Positions 18,203 to 26,030 of a DNA stretch of 38,157 nucleotides are shown one piece after another. Each line of letters starts with the position of its first letter. The stretch's first letter is position 1. The position numbers and the translations under genes were made by a program. Under the pieces are notes generated by a model. That model ran no database searches, was not told the origin of the DNA, and saw only the letters and a list, made by a program, of their open reading frames with translations. Origin of the DNA: Ignavibacteria bacterium (lineage in GTDB: Bacteria > Bacteroidota > Ignavibacteria > Tepidaquicellales > Tepidaquicellaceae); NCBI GenBank assembly GCA_026417495.1, contig JAOADD010000026.1:1-38157 (forward strand). Reading direction: 5' to 3'.

Positions 18203-18826
18203 TTTGATTTTCTCGTAATTTCTTCTTAATTCAATAACCTTACCTAAAATTTTAAACGGACGACTTATTATTGATTTGTAATAAGGATTAGCCGCTTCAA
18301 GATATATACGAATTCTACTTTTTCTTAACTTTTTTACAGTTGCTTCATCATCTATTAAAGCAATAACTATATCTCCATCTTCAGCAGTATCTTGCTTTTT
18401 TACGATAACAATATCCCCATCGTAAATACCAGCGTCAATCATACTATCCCCCTGCACTTTTAAAGCGAAGTGCATTTTATGCCCTCTCGGAGTTTTCTCT
18501 ATGGATATATACCCATTAATATTTTCATTTGCAAAAATTGGTTCACCAGCTGCTACATTACCATACACAGGAATTAATTCAAAATCTTGTTTTATCGGTT
18601 TTGAAATACCTTCTGAATTCTTGATTATTTTGAATCCACGAGCTGTATCTCTTTTCCTTGAAATATATCCTTTCTTTTCAAGCGCATAGATATGGTCTTG
18701 TACAGTCCCAATTGTTAAATTAAAGTAATCTGCAATTTCTTTCAATGTTGGAGGATAATCATTATCCTTAATATACTTCTCTAAATAATCAAGAATTTTC
18801 TTTTGTTTACCTGTTAATTTATGCAT
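18197..18826 (-). CDS. lexA: LexA repressor (SOS regulator)
   Basis: 209 residues, normal for LexA. The N-terminal winged helix (about 1-68) includes [20 protein letters not shown] and the wing [10 protein letters not shown]. The self-cleavage site is A93-G94 (VAAGEP), with the catalytic pair S128 (QGDSM) and K165 (EATVKKL), so RecA-stimulated autoproteolysis should be intact. It would repress DNA-repair genes and itself. The operator is not evident by eye in the 84 bp upstream. It follows the gamma-carbonic-anhydrase-like gene on the same strand and overlaps purB convergently by 6 bp. Confidence 0.97.
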   Translation of the reverse strand: MHKLTGKQKKILDYLEKYIKDNDYPPTLKEIADYFNLTIGTVQDHIYALEKKGYISRKRDTARGFKIIKNSEGISKPIKQDFELIPVYGNVAAGEPIFANENINGYISIEKTPRGHKMHFALKVQGDSMIDAGIYDGDIVIVKKQDTAEDGDIVIALIDDEATVKKLRKSRIRIYLEAANPYYKSIISRPFKILGKVIELRRNYEKIKL

Positions 18827-18910
18827 AATTAAATATGGTAATAAAAATTTATTTTGTCAATATACTTTTTTTCCCATTACATTCATAAATCTCTCTAAAA
18901 AAATATTTGA

Positions 18911-19420
18911 TTAATTTTTCTTAAAATTTTTTGCATACATAATGTAATTTTGCGCTCTTTGTTTTATTAAAGAAATTTCATCGGAGGTTAAATCTCTTAT
19001 AATTTTTGCGAGGATGACCCCAACTCGTGCACCTTCAGGAACGATAAAATTTTCTTTAATGAGCGCTCCCGCTGCAACAAGAGAATTTGAATTTATTATA
19101 CAATTATCCAAGAGTAAAGCACCCATTCCAATCAGAACATTATCTTTTACTGTGCAACCATGAACGATTGCTCCATGCCCAATGGAAACATCTTTACCAA
19201 TAATCAAAGGATATTTTTGATAAGTAACATGTAATATAGCTCCATCTTGAATGTTTGTTCTCTCCCCTACTCTTATAAAGTTTACATCCCCTCTAACAAC
19301 ACAATTAAACCATACGCTAACATCTTTTTCAAGAATTACATCTCCAATAATTACAGAACCATGACCAATAAAAACGCTATCATCAATTACAGGTATTTTA
19401 TCTAAATATGGTATTATCAT
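18911..19420 (-). CDS. Gamma-carbonic-anhydrase-like hexapeptide-repeat protein
   Basis: 169 residues of left-handed beta-helix (repeats such as SVIIGDVILEKDVSVW, IIGKDVSIGHGA and LIGMGALLLDN) plus a C-terminal helix, the YrdA/PaaY/gamma-carbonic-anhydrase family. The three zinc-ligand histidines are in place: H64 (AILHV), H82 (IGHG) and H87 (VHGC). Family members bind a metal, and only some are active carbonic anhydrases, so hydratase activity is uncertain. It starts 14 bp after cobO and is probably co-transcribed with it. The functional link to cobalamin is unclear. Confidence 0.88.
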   Translation of the reverse strand: MIIPYLDKIPVIDDSVFIGHGSVIIGDVILEKDVSVWFNCVVRGDVNFIRVGERTNIQDGAILHVTYQKYPLIIGKDVSIGHGAIVHGCTVKDNVLIGMGALLLDNCIINSNSLVAAGALIKENFIVPEGARVGVILAKIIRDLTSDEISLIKQRAQNYIMYAKNFKKN

Positions 19421-19434
19421 TTTAAAATTTTAAT

Positions 19435-20010
19435 TTAATATTCAATTCCTTTTTTAGCAATAATTCCTTTATCGAAATAATGTTTAATCTTTTTCATTTG
19501 AGTTATTAAATCAGCAGAATCTTTTAATTTTTTCCAAATTTTCCTACCTGTAAGGATAAGTTCAAAATTACGATTTTTATTATATAATTCAATAATTTCT
19601 TCTACTTGCTTTTTACTTAGTAATTTTGTGTAAACAGCAGAAATTATTTCATCTAAAATCAGAATATCTTGTTTACCTTTTGATATCAAATCTTTAGTGA
19701 GTTTTAATCCACTTAATGCTTCTTCATAGTCAGAATTAATATTTTCGAATCTAAATCTTCTTTTCTTATCAATTCTAAAATTACCAGTTGAATATAAATT
19801 TATTTTGAATCCCTTATCCTTTAAAAAATTAATAATTCTTCGCTCTGAGTAGAATTCATCGCTGCCACCTTTGTCAAATTGGATAATTGTAATTCTTTTA
19901 CCAGCACCGATTGCTCTTAAAGCTAATCCTAAAGCAGCAGTTGTTTTTCCTTTTCCATCACCATAGTAAATATGGATTGAATTAACATTATTCTTATTTT
20001 TAATATCCAT
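19435..20010 (-). CDS. cobO: Cob(I)alamin adenosyltransferase, CobO/BtuR type
   Basis: Transfers the adenosyl group of ATP to reduced corrinoid, making coenzyme B12. At 191 residues it is the normal length for the CobA/CobO/BtuR family. The P-loop GDGKGKTTAA (from residue 17) and IQFDKGG match the family, as does LILDEI, the Walker-B-like strand. It lies 46 bp downstream of the BtuB-like receptor, which itself follows a cobalamin riboswitch, so it is plausibly under the same control. With no other cobalamin-synthesis genes in view, it fits salvage of imported corrinoid. Confidence 0.93.
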   Translation of the reverse strand: MDIKNKNNVNSIHIYYGDGKGKTTAALGLALRAIGAGKRITIIQFDKGGSDEFYSERRIINFLKDKGFKINLYSTGNFRIDKKRRFRFENINSDYEEALSGLKLTKDLISKGKQDILILDEIISAVYTKLLSKKQVEEIIELYNKNRNFELILTGRKIWKKLKDSADLITQMKKIKHYFDKGIIAKKGIEY

Positions 20011-20056
20011 TTCAGGATTTAGATATATCTGAATTTACTTTTTATGAACACATTTT

Positions 20057-21985
20057 TCAATTAAATAAGGAAAGTTTTAATAAATAATTTCGTAATGGCA
20101 TAGGATAACCAGGCATAATAGAATAATCTGTGTTTGTAATATTATTTATCTCAAATGTTAATCTCAATCTGAAATAATCAAATTTTAAATTATAATAAAC
20201 ATTACCGTCAAGGACACCAGCAGGATTTAAAGATTCAGTGTTCTGTGCATCAGAATATCTTTTACCAATTAAATTGTAGAATAAATTAATTCCTAAATCT
20301 TTATACATAAAATTTAAATCAAGCTTAAATAAATCGATTGGCACATAAGGTAATTGTTTATCTTTAGATAAGTCACCAATATAATCCTCATTTACTTTTT
20401 TAGCATTGTTGTAAGTATAATTTGCGTTTATTACAAGTGATATATTCGTTCCTAAATTATATATGCTTTTAAAATCTATTGAGAAAATATTTGATAGTGT
20501 CTTTCCAATATTTACAGGAGTCCAGATACCTAATTGAGGATTATATAACCAGGTAATTTTATCTTTCATAAAAATATTAGTGTAATTAAAATCTATTAAA
20601 TTATTTCCAATTAGTTTAAAACCATAAATAAACCCTGCATCTATATTAAGAGCATTTTCTGGTTTTAAGTCAGGATTTCCACCAGGTATCCAATATAAAT
20701 CATTAAATGCAGGAACTCTTCCATTGTTGCTAATACTAACTCTTATATGAAAATCTTCTGTTCTAATGGGTCTTAAATTAATTCCTAATTTAGAGTATAA
20801 TTTTTTATATTCTACATCAGAAGCGGATTCATATCTTAAAGAAGGAAAGATTTTAAGATTATCAATTACATTAAACTCTCCTGTTATGAAAATTCCCGTA
20901 AGCGTTCTTTTTATATTTTTAATTGTTTCACTCTCAAAAGTATTATAATTTATTTCAGCACCAGAATAAATAGAATATTTATTAAATAATTTAGTACCTT
21001 CAAGTTGAATTACATAATTTCTATTTGAATAATAATCCCTGAACAAACCAATTGCTTCATAATTTATTATATTTTCTTGATAACCAAATTGAGTCTTAAA
21101 AGAAAAATTATCAATTTTCTTATATTCAGCTTTTATGATATTAACAAAACTTCTATCTTTTTGTTTTTCAGTCATAGTAAAAAATGAATTTAAAGCTGAG
21201 GGGAGATTCCTATCAAGCAAATAATAATATCCGTAGTAATTAATACTAAAATCTTGCCAAAGTTCTAAATTAGAATTTAAAGTAAATTTATTCCCCGAGA
21301 ATGAAGCATTTTCTCTCTTTTGCTTGATTAAATTAATTCCATTATTGTAATAGAAGTCATAATTATTGTTAGATTTTTCTTTATTATATCCAAAACTAAT
21401 TGAAGCAATTTTGTTTGAAAATATAGTGTTAAAACCTAAATTATAATACCCATATGAACCAGCAGCTGAGTTAAATCGCCAATTAAAAAGATATTTTTTC
21501 CCATTTGAAAAATTTAAATCCTGAGTTCGGATATTAATAACACCTCCAGAAGCATCTGAACCATATAACGAACCATATCCGCTATTTAACACTTCAACTC
21601 TTTCAACATCTTCCAATGGAATCATAGATAAATCAACTTGAGAATTCTGTTGAGAATTTAACTTTATTCCATTTAACAGAACAGCACTTTGTTCAGCACC
21701 CAGACCATTAAAAGAAATGGTTTTTAAAGAATTAATTCCAGCATATGACTTTAGATGAACCCCTCCGCAGTAATTAATAACATCATACAATTTTCCCCCA
21801 TTTAAATTATCTATATCCTGTTTTAGAAAAATCTTTACATCCACAGGAGAATAAAGTAATGAATGTTGAACTTTATTTCCATAAACAACAATTTCATCAG
21901 TTTTATAACTAGTAGAATCATATTGTGCGAAAGCTGACATCGATACAAAACATAAAACAAAAATGAAAATAATTTTTTTGTCCAT
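20057..21985 (-). CDS. btuB: TonB-dependent outer-membrane receptor, probable cobalamin transporter (BtuB-like)
   Basis: 642 residues. A signal peptide (1-20, cut after SAFA) is followed by a TonB box at about 30-36 (DEIVVYG). The plug domain runs to about residue 155, including NGGKLYDVINYCGGVHLKSY, VLLNGIKL and the plug-end motif GSLYGSDASGGVINI. The remainder is a 22-strand-type barrel rich in aromatic residues. There is no N-terminal carboxypeptidase-like extension, so it resembles small-ligand receptors rather than SusC glycan porins. Specificity for cobalamin is inferred from the riboswitch immediately upstream and the cobO gene downstream. Confidence 0.9.
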   Translation of the reverse strand: MDKKIIFIFVLCFVSMSAFAQYDSTSYKTDEIVVYGNKVQHSLLYSPVDVKIFLKQDIDNLNGGKLYDVINYCGGVHLKSYAGINSLKTISFNGLGAEQSAVLLNGIKLNSQQNSQVDLSMIPLEDVERVEVLNSGYGSLYGSDASGGVINIRTQDLNFSNGKKYLFNWRFNSAAGSYGYYNLGFNTIFSNKIASISFGYNKEKSNNNYDFYYNNGINLIKQKRENASFSGNKFTLNSNLELWQDFSINYYGYYYLLDRNLPSALNSFFTMTEKQKDRSFVNIIKAEYKKIDNFSFKTQFGYQENIINYEAIGLFRDYYSNRNYVIQLEGTKLFNKYSIYSGAEINYNTFESETIKNIKRTLTGIFITGEFNVIDNLKIFPSLRYESASDVEYKKLYSKLGINLRPIRTEDFHIRVSISNNGRVPAFNDLYWIPGGNPDLKPENALNIDAGFIYGFKLIGNNLIDFNYTNIFMKDKITWLYNPQLGIWTPVNIGKTLSNIFSIDFKSIYNLGTNISLVINANYTYNNAKKVNEDYIGDLSKDKQLPYVPIDLFKLDLNFMYKDLGINLFYNLIGKRYSDAQNTESLNPAGVLDGNVYYNLKFDYFRLRLTFEINNITNTDYSIMPGYPMPLRNYLLKLSLFN

Positions 21986-22005
21986 ATTTTTTTATTTAAT
22001 TCATT

Positions 22006-22062
22006 AAAAAAAAATCCTTTAGTCTTCAAAATCCAGTAAAGATTCTGAAGGCTAAAGGATTT
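22006..22062 (-). terminator. Intrinsic terminator in the leader of the btuB-like gene
   Basis: In the minus-strand transcript, a 17-bp stem (positions 22062-22046 with 22028-22012, one C-A mismatch) closes a 17-base loop and runs into nine U (22014-22006). It sits between the riboswitch aptamer and the btuB start, so it is the likely expression platform: termination when cobalamin is bound. Confidence 0.88.
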
Positions 22063-22111
22063 AACAAATTAACTCTTCACAATCTTTACCTGGAAGATTG
22101 TATGAAGAAAC

Positions 22112-22272
22112 CTCCTCAGGATAGGTCTCCTGACTTCAGTAAGACTTATAAAGTCTCCCATCTCCCCTTCCCATCCATAAAAGGACAGTGGTAATGGAAA
22201 TGGATTTAACTGTTACAGTTGCTAGGACAGTTCCGGATTCTCACCGGATTCCCTTTAAAATACATCCTGAAG
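22112..22272 (-). promoter_or_regulatory. Cobalamin riboswitch aptamer
   Basis: The minus-strand RNA contains the conserved core in order: GGGAA, CCGGTGAGAATCCGG, then ACTG, GCAACTGTAA, and finally the B12 box region GTCAGGAGACCTATCC. The closing P1 helix is CTTCAGGAT (22272-22264) with ATCCTGAGG (22122-22114). Its 3' side is followed by a terminator just before the btuB-like start. The aptamer begins 35 bp after the dCMP deaminase stop codon. Confidence 0.95.
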
Positions 22273-22285
22273 ATATAGAAAAGAA

Positions 22286-22293
22286 CAAATTTA
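22286..22293 (-). promoter_or_regulatory. Candidate -7 element driving the riboswitch transcript
   Basis: On the minus strand, TAAATTTG fits TAnnTTTG exactly and would start transcription near 22279, just ahead of the aptamer at 22272. No convincing -33 TTTG lies at the expected distance, so read-through from the upstream operon is an alternative. Confidence 0.4.
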
Positions 22294-22306
22294 TAATTTA
22301 AAAATA

Positions 22307-22798
22307 CTAAAGATAAGATTGAAATTCCAACACAATTTTTTTACCATCAAGTTTCAAAATTCTATATTTAACACCTGCCATATCAAACATTTTTTTTGAT
22401 GCTTTTACGCTATCGGAGTCTTTGTACTTATCTGAGAGGTATAAAACTTCCTTAATACCTGCTTGAATAATTAGTTTTGCGCATTCATTACATGGAAATA
22501 AAGCGACATACATTCTCGCTCCATGCAAATCCTTTGTTGAATTTAAAATTGCATTTGCTTCTGCATGAACAACATAAGGATATTTGGTATCATTGATATT
22601 TGGTGCTTCCTTTTCCCATGGAAGTTCATCATCACTACAACCAATAGGAAAACCATTATAACCAATACCAACAATTTTATTTTTTTCATCAACAATGCAT
22701 GCACCTACTTTAGTATTTGGGTCTTTACTTCTATATGCAGAAAGTAAAGCAATACCCATAAAATATTCATCCCATGAAATATAGTCTTTTGCTTTCAT
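22307..22798 (-). CDS. Deoxycytidylate (dCMP) deaminase
   Basis: Converts dCMP to dUMP for dTMP synthesis. 163 residues. The zinc-dependent deaminase signature is complete: H78-A-E80 (VVHAEANAI), with E80 as proton shuttle, and P102-C103-N-E-C106. The longer N-terminal region with [19 protein letters not shown] and the [10 protein letters not shown] insert is typical of dCMP deaminases (ComEB type) rather than cytidine or guanine deaminases. Its start overlaps the stop of the upstream kinase gene as ATGA, so the two are translationally coupled. It is the last gene of a four-gene unit. Confidence 0.92.
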   Translation of the reverse strand: MKAKDYISWDEYFMGIALLSAYRSKDPNTKVGACIVDEKNKIVGIGYNGFPIGCSDDELPWEKEAPNINDTKYPYVVHAEANAILNSTKDLHGARMYVALFPCNECAKLIIQAGIKEVLYLSDKYKDSDSVKASKKMFDMAGVKYRILKLDGKKIVLEFQSYL

Positions 22799-23328
22799 AG
22801 AATAGTTTTTAATTTTTCTCTTAACTCTTCAATTGTACCATCATTAATAACAAGATAATCAGCAAATGCAATAGGACCAGCTTTTTCAATATTTTCAATT
22901 TCGCTAATATCTCTTCTTATGGATTCTTCTTCGGTTAAAGGTCTTATATCTCTTTCAGATAATCTTTTATATCTCAGTGATTTTGGAGTATGAAGAGCGA
23001 GTAATTTAAATGCATCCCCAAATTCAGATTTAATAATTTTATATTCAGTCCAAGAATATAGACTTTCAATAACAACATTACCTTTCTTAAATAGCTCTCT
23101 AATTTTATTCAAACTTTTCAAAGCCATAACACCCATTCCAAATTGTTTTCTGAGTTCCTCTCTAATTAATTTTTCATTTTGTTCGTTAACTTCAAGTCCT
23201 CTAGTTTTTAATTCATCAAGAACAATTTCCCCGAAATACACTTTTGAGTAACCATTTTCCGTAAAAAATTTCACAGCTTCACTTTTGCCAGAACCACATA
23301 AACCAACAACAGCAATGATTTTGTTCAT
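22795..23328 (-). CDS. P-loop kinase of the UPF0200 (archaeal dephospho-CoA-kinase-like) type
   Basis: 177 residues with a P-loop at G9-L-C-G-S-G-K-S16 and a nucleotide-kinase fold (AAA_18-like). From memory of family sequences, the segments [46 protein letters not shown] and the end [18 protein letters not shown] closely follow the archaeal UPF0200 pattern. The substrate is unknown to me, and a nucleotide or dephospho-CoA role is possible. It overlaps both neighbours by 4 bp: the lipoprotein gene upstream and dCMP deaminase downstream. Coupling to dCMP deaminase makes a deoxynucleotide kinase an inference worth testing. Confidence 0.75.
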   Translation of the reverse strand: MNKIIAVVGLCGSGKSEAVKFFTENGYSKVYFGEIVLDELKTRGLEVNEQNEKLIREELRKQFGMGVMALKSLNKIRELFKKGNVVIESLYSWTEYKIIKSEFGDAFKLLALHTPKSLRYKRLSERDIRPLTEEESIRRDISEIENIEKAGPIAFADYLVINDGTIEELREKLKTIL

Positions 23329-23750
23329 TTATTTTCTAAATTTAGAAATAATTTTCGAGCACTTTGATTAATTTCCTTTTTAGAAAAAGAAACCTCATCT
23401 TTAATTGGATTGTAAAACTTTTCAATGAGAAAGTTTTTCTCATTACCATTTTCTATATAGGTAAGTATATATAAGGAAGTCGATATTTTATCAATAATTA
23501 CTTTTTCAGATTTGGAAACTAATGGATAAATTTCATTTTCAAGATAATCAGATAAATCTTCATCTTCTTCACCAATAAAATTATCAACCATTGTAAGAGC
23601 AAAAGACTCAGCTGGAGTAATAGAAGAAGTATCTACTTCATTATTATAAAATTCAGGAGAGCTATTATTCTTTTTATCACACCCTAATAGTAAAAAGATA
23701 AAAATTAAGAATGAAATTGAATCGAAAAAAAAATTTTTAAATGTAATCAT
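23325..23750 (-). CDS. Predicted lipoprotein of unknown function
   Basis: 141 residues. The N-terminal hydrophobic stretch ends in a lipobox, L-L-G-C24, after which the mature protein begins CDKKNNS. The rest is polar and acidic with no recognised domain, and includes a mixed alpha/beta part (VSKSEKVIIDKISTSLYILTYIENG). It would be anchored to a membrane facing the periplasm. It begins 6 bp after the serine-palmitoyltransferase-like gene and overlaps the kinase gene by 4 bp, so it belongs to the operon. A role in that operon cannot be read from sequence. Confidence 0.7.
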   Translation of the reverse strand: MITFKNFFFDSISFLIFIFLLLGCDKKNNSSPEFYNNEVDTSSITPAESFALTMVDNFIGEEDEDLSDYLENEIYPLVSKSEKVIIDKISTSLYILTYIENGNEKNFLIEKFYNPIKDEVSFSKKEINQSARKLFLNLENK

Positions 23751-23756
23751 AAATAA

Positions 23757-24950
23757 TTATTTGATAATATTCATTTCCTTTCCAATCTCACCGAATACTT
23801 CGAGTATTTTGTTCAAATGTTTATCTTCATGAGTTGCCATATAAGAAGTTCTTAGCATAGCAAGATTAGGTGGAACACCAGGAGAAACGAATGCATTGAC
23901 AAAAACACCAGCATCAAAGAGTTTTCTCCAGAATTTAAAAGTTAACATATCATCACCCAAAATAACAGGAACAATAGGTGTTCTTCCATCAGTAACTCTA
24001 AATCCGAGTTCTTTTAAACCTTTTCTCATTTTATTTCCATTCTCAATCAACTTATTAATTCTTTCTGGTTCTTGCATTAAAATATCAAGAGCAGCATCAG
24101 CAGCCGCAACAGCAGCAGGAGTAGGTGATGCAGAAAAAATTAAAGCGGAAGAATGATGTTTAAGATAATTAATTACAGCTTTTTCAGCAGCGACAAATCC
24201 ACCAAGAGATGCAAGTGTCTTTGAAAAAGTTCCGAAGATCATATCAATTTCATTGTCAAGTCCATATTCTGATGCAGTTCCCCTACCCCCTTTTCCTAAT
24301 ACACCAAGAGAATGAGCATCGTCAATTAGTATTCTAGCATTATATTTTTTACAAATTCTATTTAACTCAGGAAGGTTTACTATATCACCCGTAGTAGAAA
24401 ATACACCATCTGTAGCAACTAATTTGGGAGCATCTAAAGGTATAGAACTGAGAGTTTTTTCCAAGTCTTCCATATCATTATGCTTATATCTCAAATGCTC
24501 AGCAAAAATACCCTTAGCCATTATATTTCCTGCAACTATACTTGCATGGTTATCTCTATCTGAAATTATATATTCACCTTTATTAACAAGAGTCGGAATG
24601 ATACCTTGAGCAGTTTGGTAACCAGTAGAATATAAAAGTACTGCTTCTTTCCCAATGAAATCAGCGAGTTTCTCTTCAAGTTTGATATGTAAATCCAATG
24701 TACCAGTAAGATAACGCGAGCCTGAGCATCCCGTGCCATATTTTTCAAGAGCCTTTCTTGCAGCTTCAATAACTTTCGGATGTGTAGTTAACCCGTGGTA
24801 ATTATTAGAACCAGCCATGATCACTTCTCTACCTTCAATTTTCACAATTGGACCTTCATTTTGTTCAATAGCACGGAAATATGGATACACTCCCATTGCT
24901 TTGACTTCATCAGCACGGGTAAAATTGTAACACTTCTGAAATAAATCCAT
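23757..24950 (-). CDS. Alpha-oxoamine synthase, serine-palmitoyltransferase-like
   Basis: 397 residues of the PLP enzyme family that condenses an amino acid with an acyl-CoA or acyl-ACP (serine palmitoyltransferase, 2-amino-3-ketobutyrate ligase, 8-amino-7-oxononanoate synthase). Landmarks are GSNNYHGL (48-55), H135 in DRDNHASI, the PLP-binding D210-D-A-H213, and the Schiff-base K244 in [13 protein letters not shown]. From memory, the start ([12 protein letters not shown]), [19 protein letters not shown] and [12 protein letters not shown] follow the Bacteroides serine palmitoyltransferase pattern more closely than BioF. Sphingolipid synthesis is thus the favoured but unproven role. It heads a four-gene operon and is divergent from an extended SDR gene. 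Confidence 0.82.
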   Translation of the reverse strand: MDLFQKCYNFTRADEVKAMGVYPYFRAIEQNEGPIVKIEGREVIMAGSNNYHGLTTHPKVIEAARKALEKYGTGCSGSRYLTGTLDLHIKLEEKLADFIGKEAVLLYSTGYQTAQGIIPTLVNKGEYIISDRDNHASIVAGNIMAKGIFAEHLRYKHNDMEDLEKTLSSIPLDAPKLVATDGVFSTTGDIVNLPELNRICKKYNARILIDDAHSLGVLGKGGRGTASEYGLDNEIDMIFGTFSKTLASLGGFVAAEKAVINYLKHHSSALIFSASPTPAAVAAADAALDILMQEPERINKLIENGNKMRKGLKELGFRVTDGRTPIVPVILGDDMLTFKFWRKLFDAGVFVNAFVSPGVPPNLAMLRTSYMATHEDKHLNKILEVFGEIGKEMNIIK

Positions 24951-25043
24951 ATTAATAAATTAATCTTACAAATATCGGTAAAAATTTATTAATAGAAAAT
25001 ACATTAAATTATTGATAATTTAATAAAAAATTATCTCTTTTCT

Positions 25044-26030
25044 ATGATGAAAGCACTTATTACAGGTGGAACAGGTTTTGTTGGTAGCCATTTGGTTGAC
25101 AAACTTATAGAAAAAAATTTTGAAGTGTATTGTGTAATCAGGAAAACTTCGAATTTACAATGGTTAAAAGGTAAGAAATTAAATTATATAGAAAGTAATG
25201 ATCTAACGGAAAATGTTTTAAAAGATATTATTGAAGAGGTAGATTATATCTTTCACATAGCAGGAGTGGTAAAAGCGAAAGATGAATCAGGATATGAAAA
25301 AGGAAACTATATTATCACAAAAAATCTCATAAACTCTATATTAGAAACGAAACATAATTTAAGAAAATTTGTGTTTATTTCTTCTCAAGCTGTATGTGGA
25401 CCGAATCCCGATGATAAACCAATAGACGAAAATTATATTCCAAAACCAATAACAACATATGGTAGAACAAAGTTAAAAGCTGAACAGGAAGTAATGCTTT
25501 CAAAAGAAAAAATACCAGTTACTATTATTAGGCCATGCGCTATATTCGGACCTAGAGATACAGAAATATTGATATATTTTAAAACTTACTCAAAAGGATT
25601 AAATGCAATAATAGGACTTAAAGAGAAATACTTAAGTTTAATTTATATAGAAGACTTAATAGATGGTATATTACTTGCTGCTGAGAGTGATAAATCGAAC
25701 GGTGAAATATTTTTTCTATGTAATACAAAATTTTATAACTGGGATGAGATTGCCCGTACAACTGAGAAAGTACTAAATAAAAGAGCAATTAAAATAAGAA
25801 TTCCACATTTTGTTGTCTATACAGCAGGTGCAATTTCACAATTAATATCAATTTTTTCAAAAAATGCTGCTACACTAAACCTTGAGAAATGTAAAGATAT
25901 AACACAAACTAGGTGGGTTTGCTCAAATAAGAAAGCAAGAGAGGTTCTTGGTTTCCAAGAAAAATACACTCTTGAAGAAGGGTTTAAAAAAACTGTAGAA
26001 TGGTATAAAGAACAAGGATGGTTAAAATGA
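25044..26030 (+). CDS. Extended SDR, NAD-dependent epimerase/dehydratase-like
   Basis: 328 residues. The Rossmann nucleotide-binding motif GGTGFVG is at 8-14 and the catalytic pair Y139-x3-K143 is in YGRTK, with serines at S113/S114 completing the active site. The pattern FISSQAVCGPN and RPCAIFGPRDTE is typical of extended SDRs, which act as sugar epimerases, dehydratases, or reductases of ketones. Two adjacent ATG codons open the gene, and either may be used. It is divergent from the serine-palmitoyltransferase-like gene (93-bp gap), and an extended SDR (CerR) is known to act in bacterial ceramide synthesis, so a keto-lipid reductase role is possible. The argS gene starts within its stop codon. 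Confidence 0.85.
   Translation: MMKALITGGTGFVGSHLVDKLIEKNFEVYCVIRKTSNLQWLKGKKLNYIESNDLTENVLKDIIEEVDYIFHIAGVVKAKDESGYEKGNYIITKNLINSILETKHNLRKFVFISSQAVCGPNPDDKPIDENYIPKPITTYGRTKLKAEQEVMLSKEKIPVTIIRPCAIFGPRDTEILIYFKTYSKGLNAIIGLKEKYLSLIYIEDLIDGILLAAESDKSNGEIFFLCNTKFYNWDEIARTTEKVLNKRAIKIRIPHFVVYTAGAISQLISIFSKNAATLNLEKCKDITQTRWVCSNKKAREVLGFQEKYTLEEGFKKTVEWYKEQGWLK

Noticed and set aside
18832-18860. A TTGACA-17-CATATT sigma70-like promoter upstream of lexA
   Set aside because: The start of transcription would fall on the lexA start codon, and the other candidate promoters here follow the TAnnTTTG type. Likely chance in AT-rich DNA.
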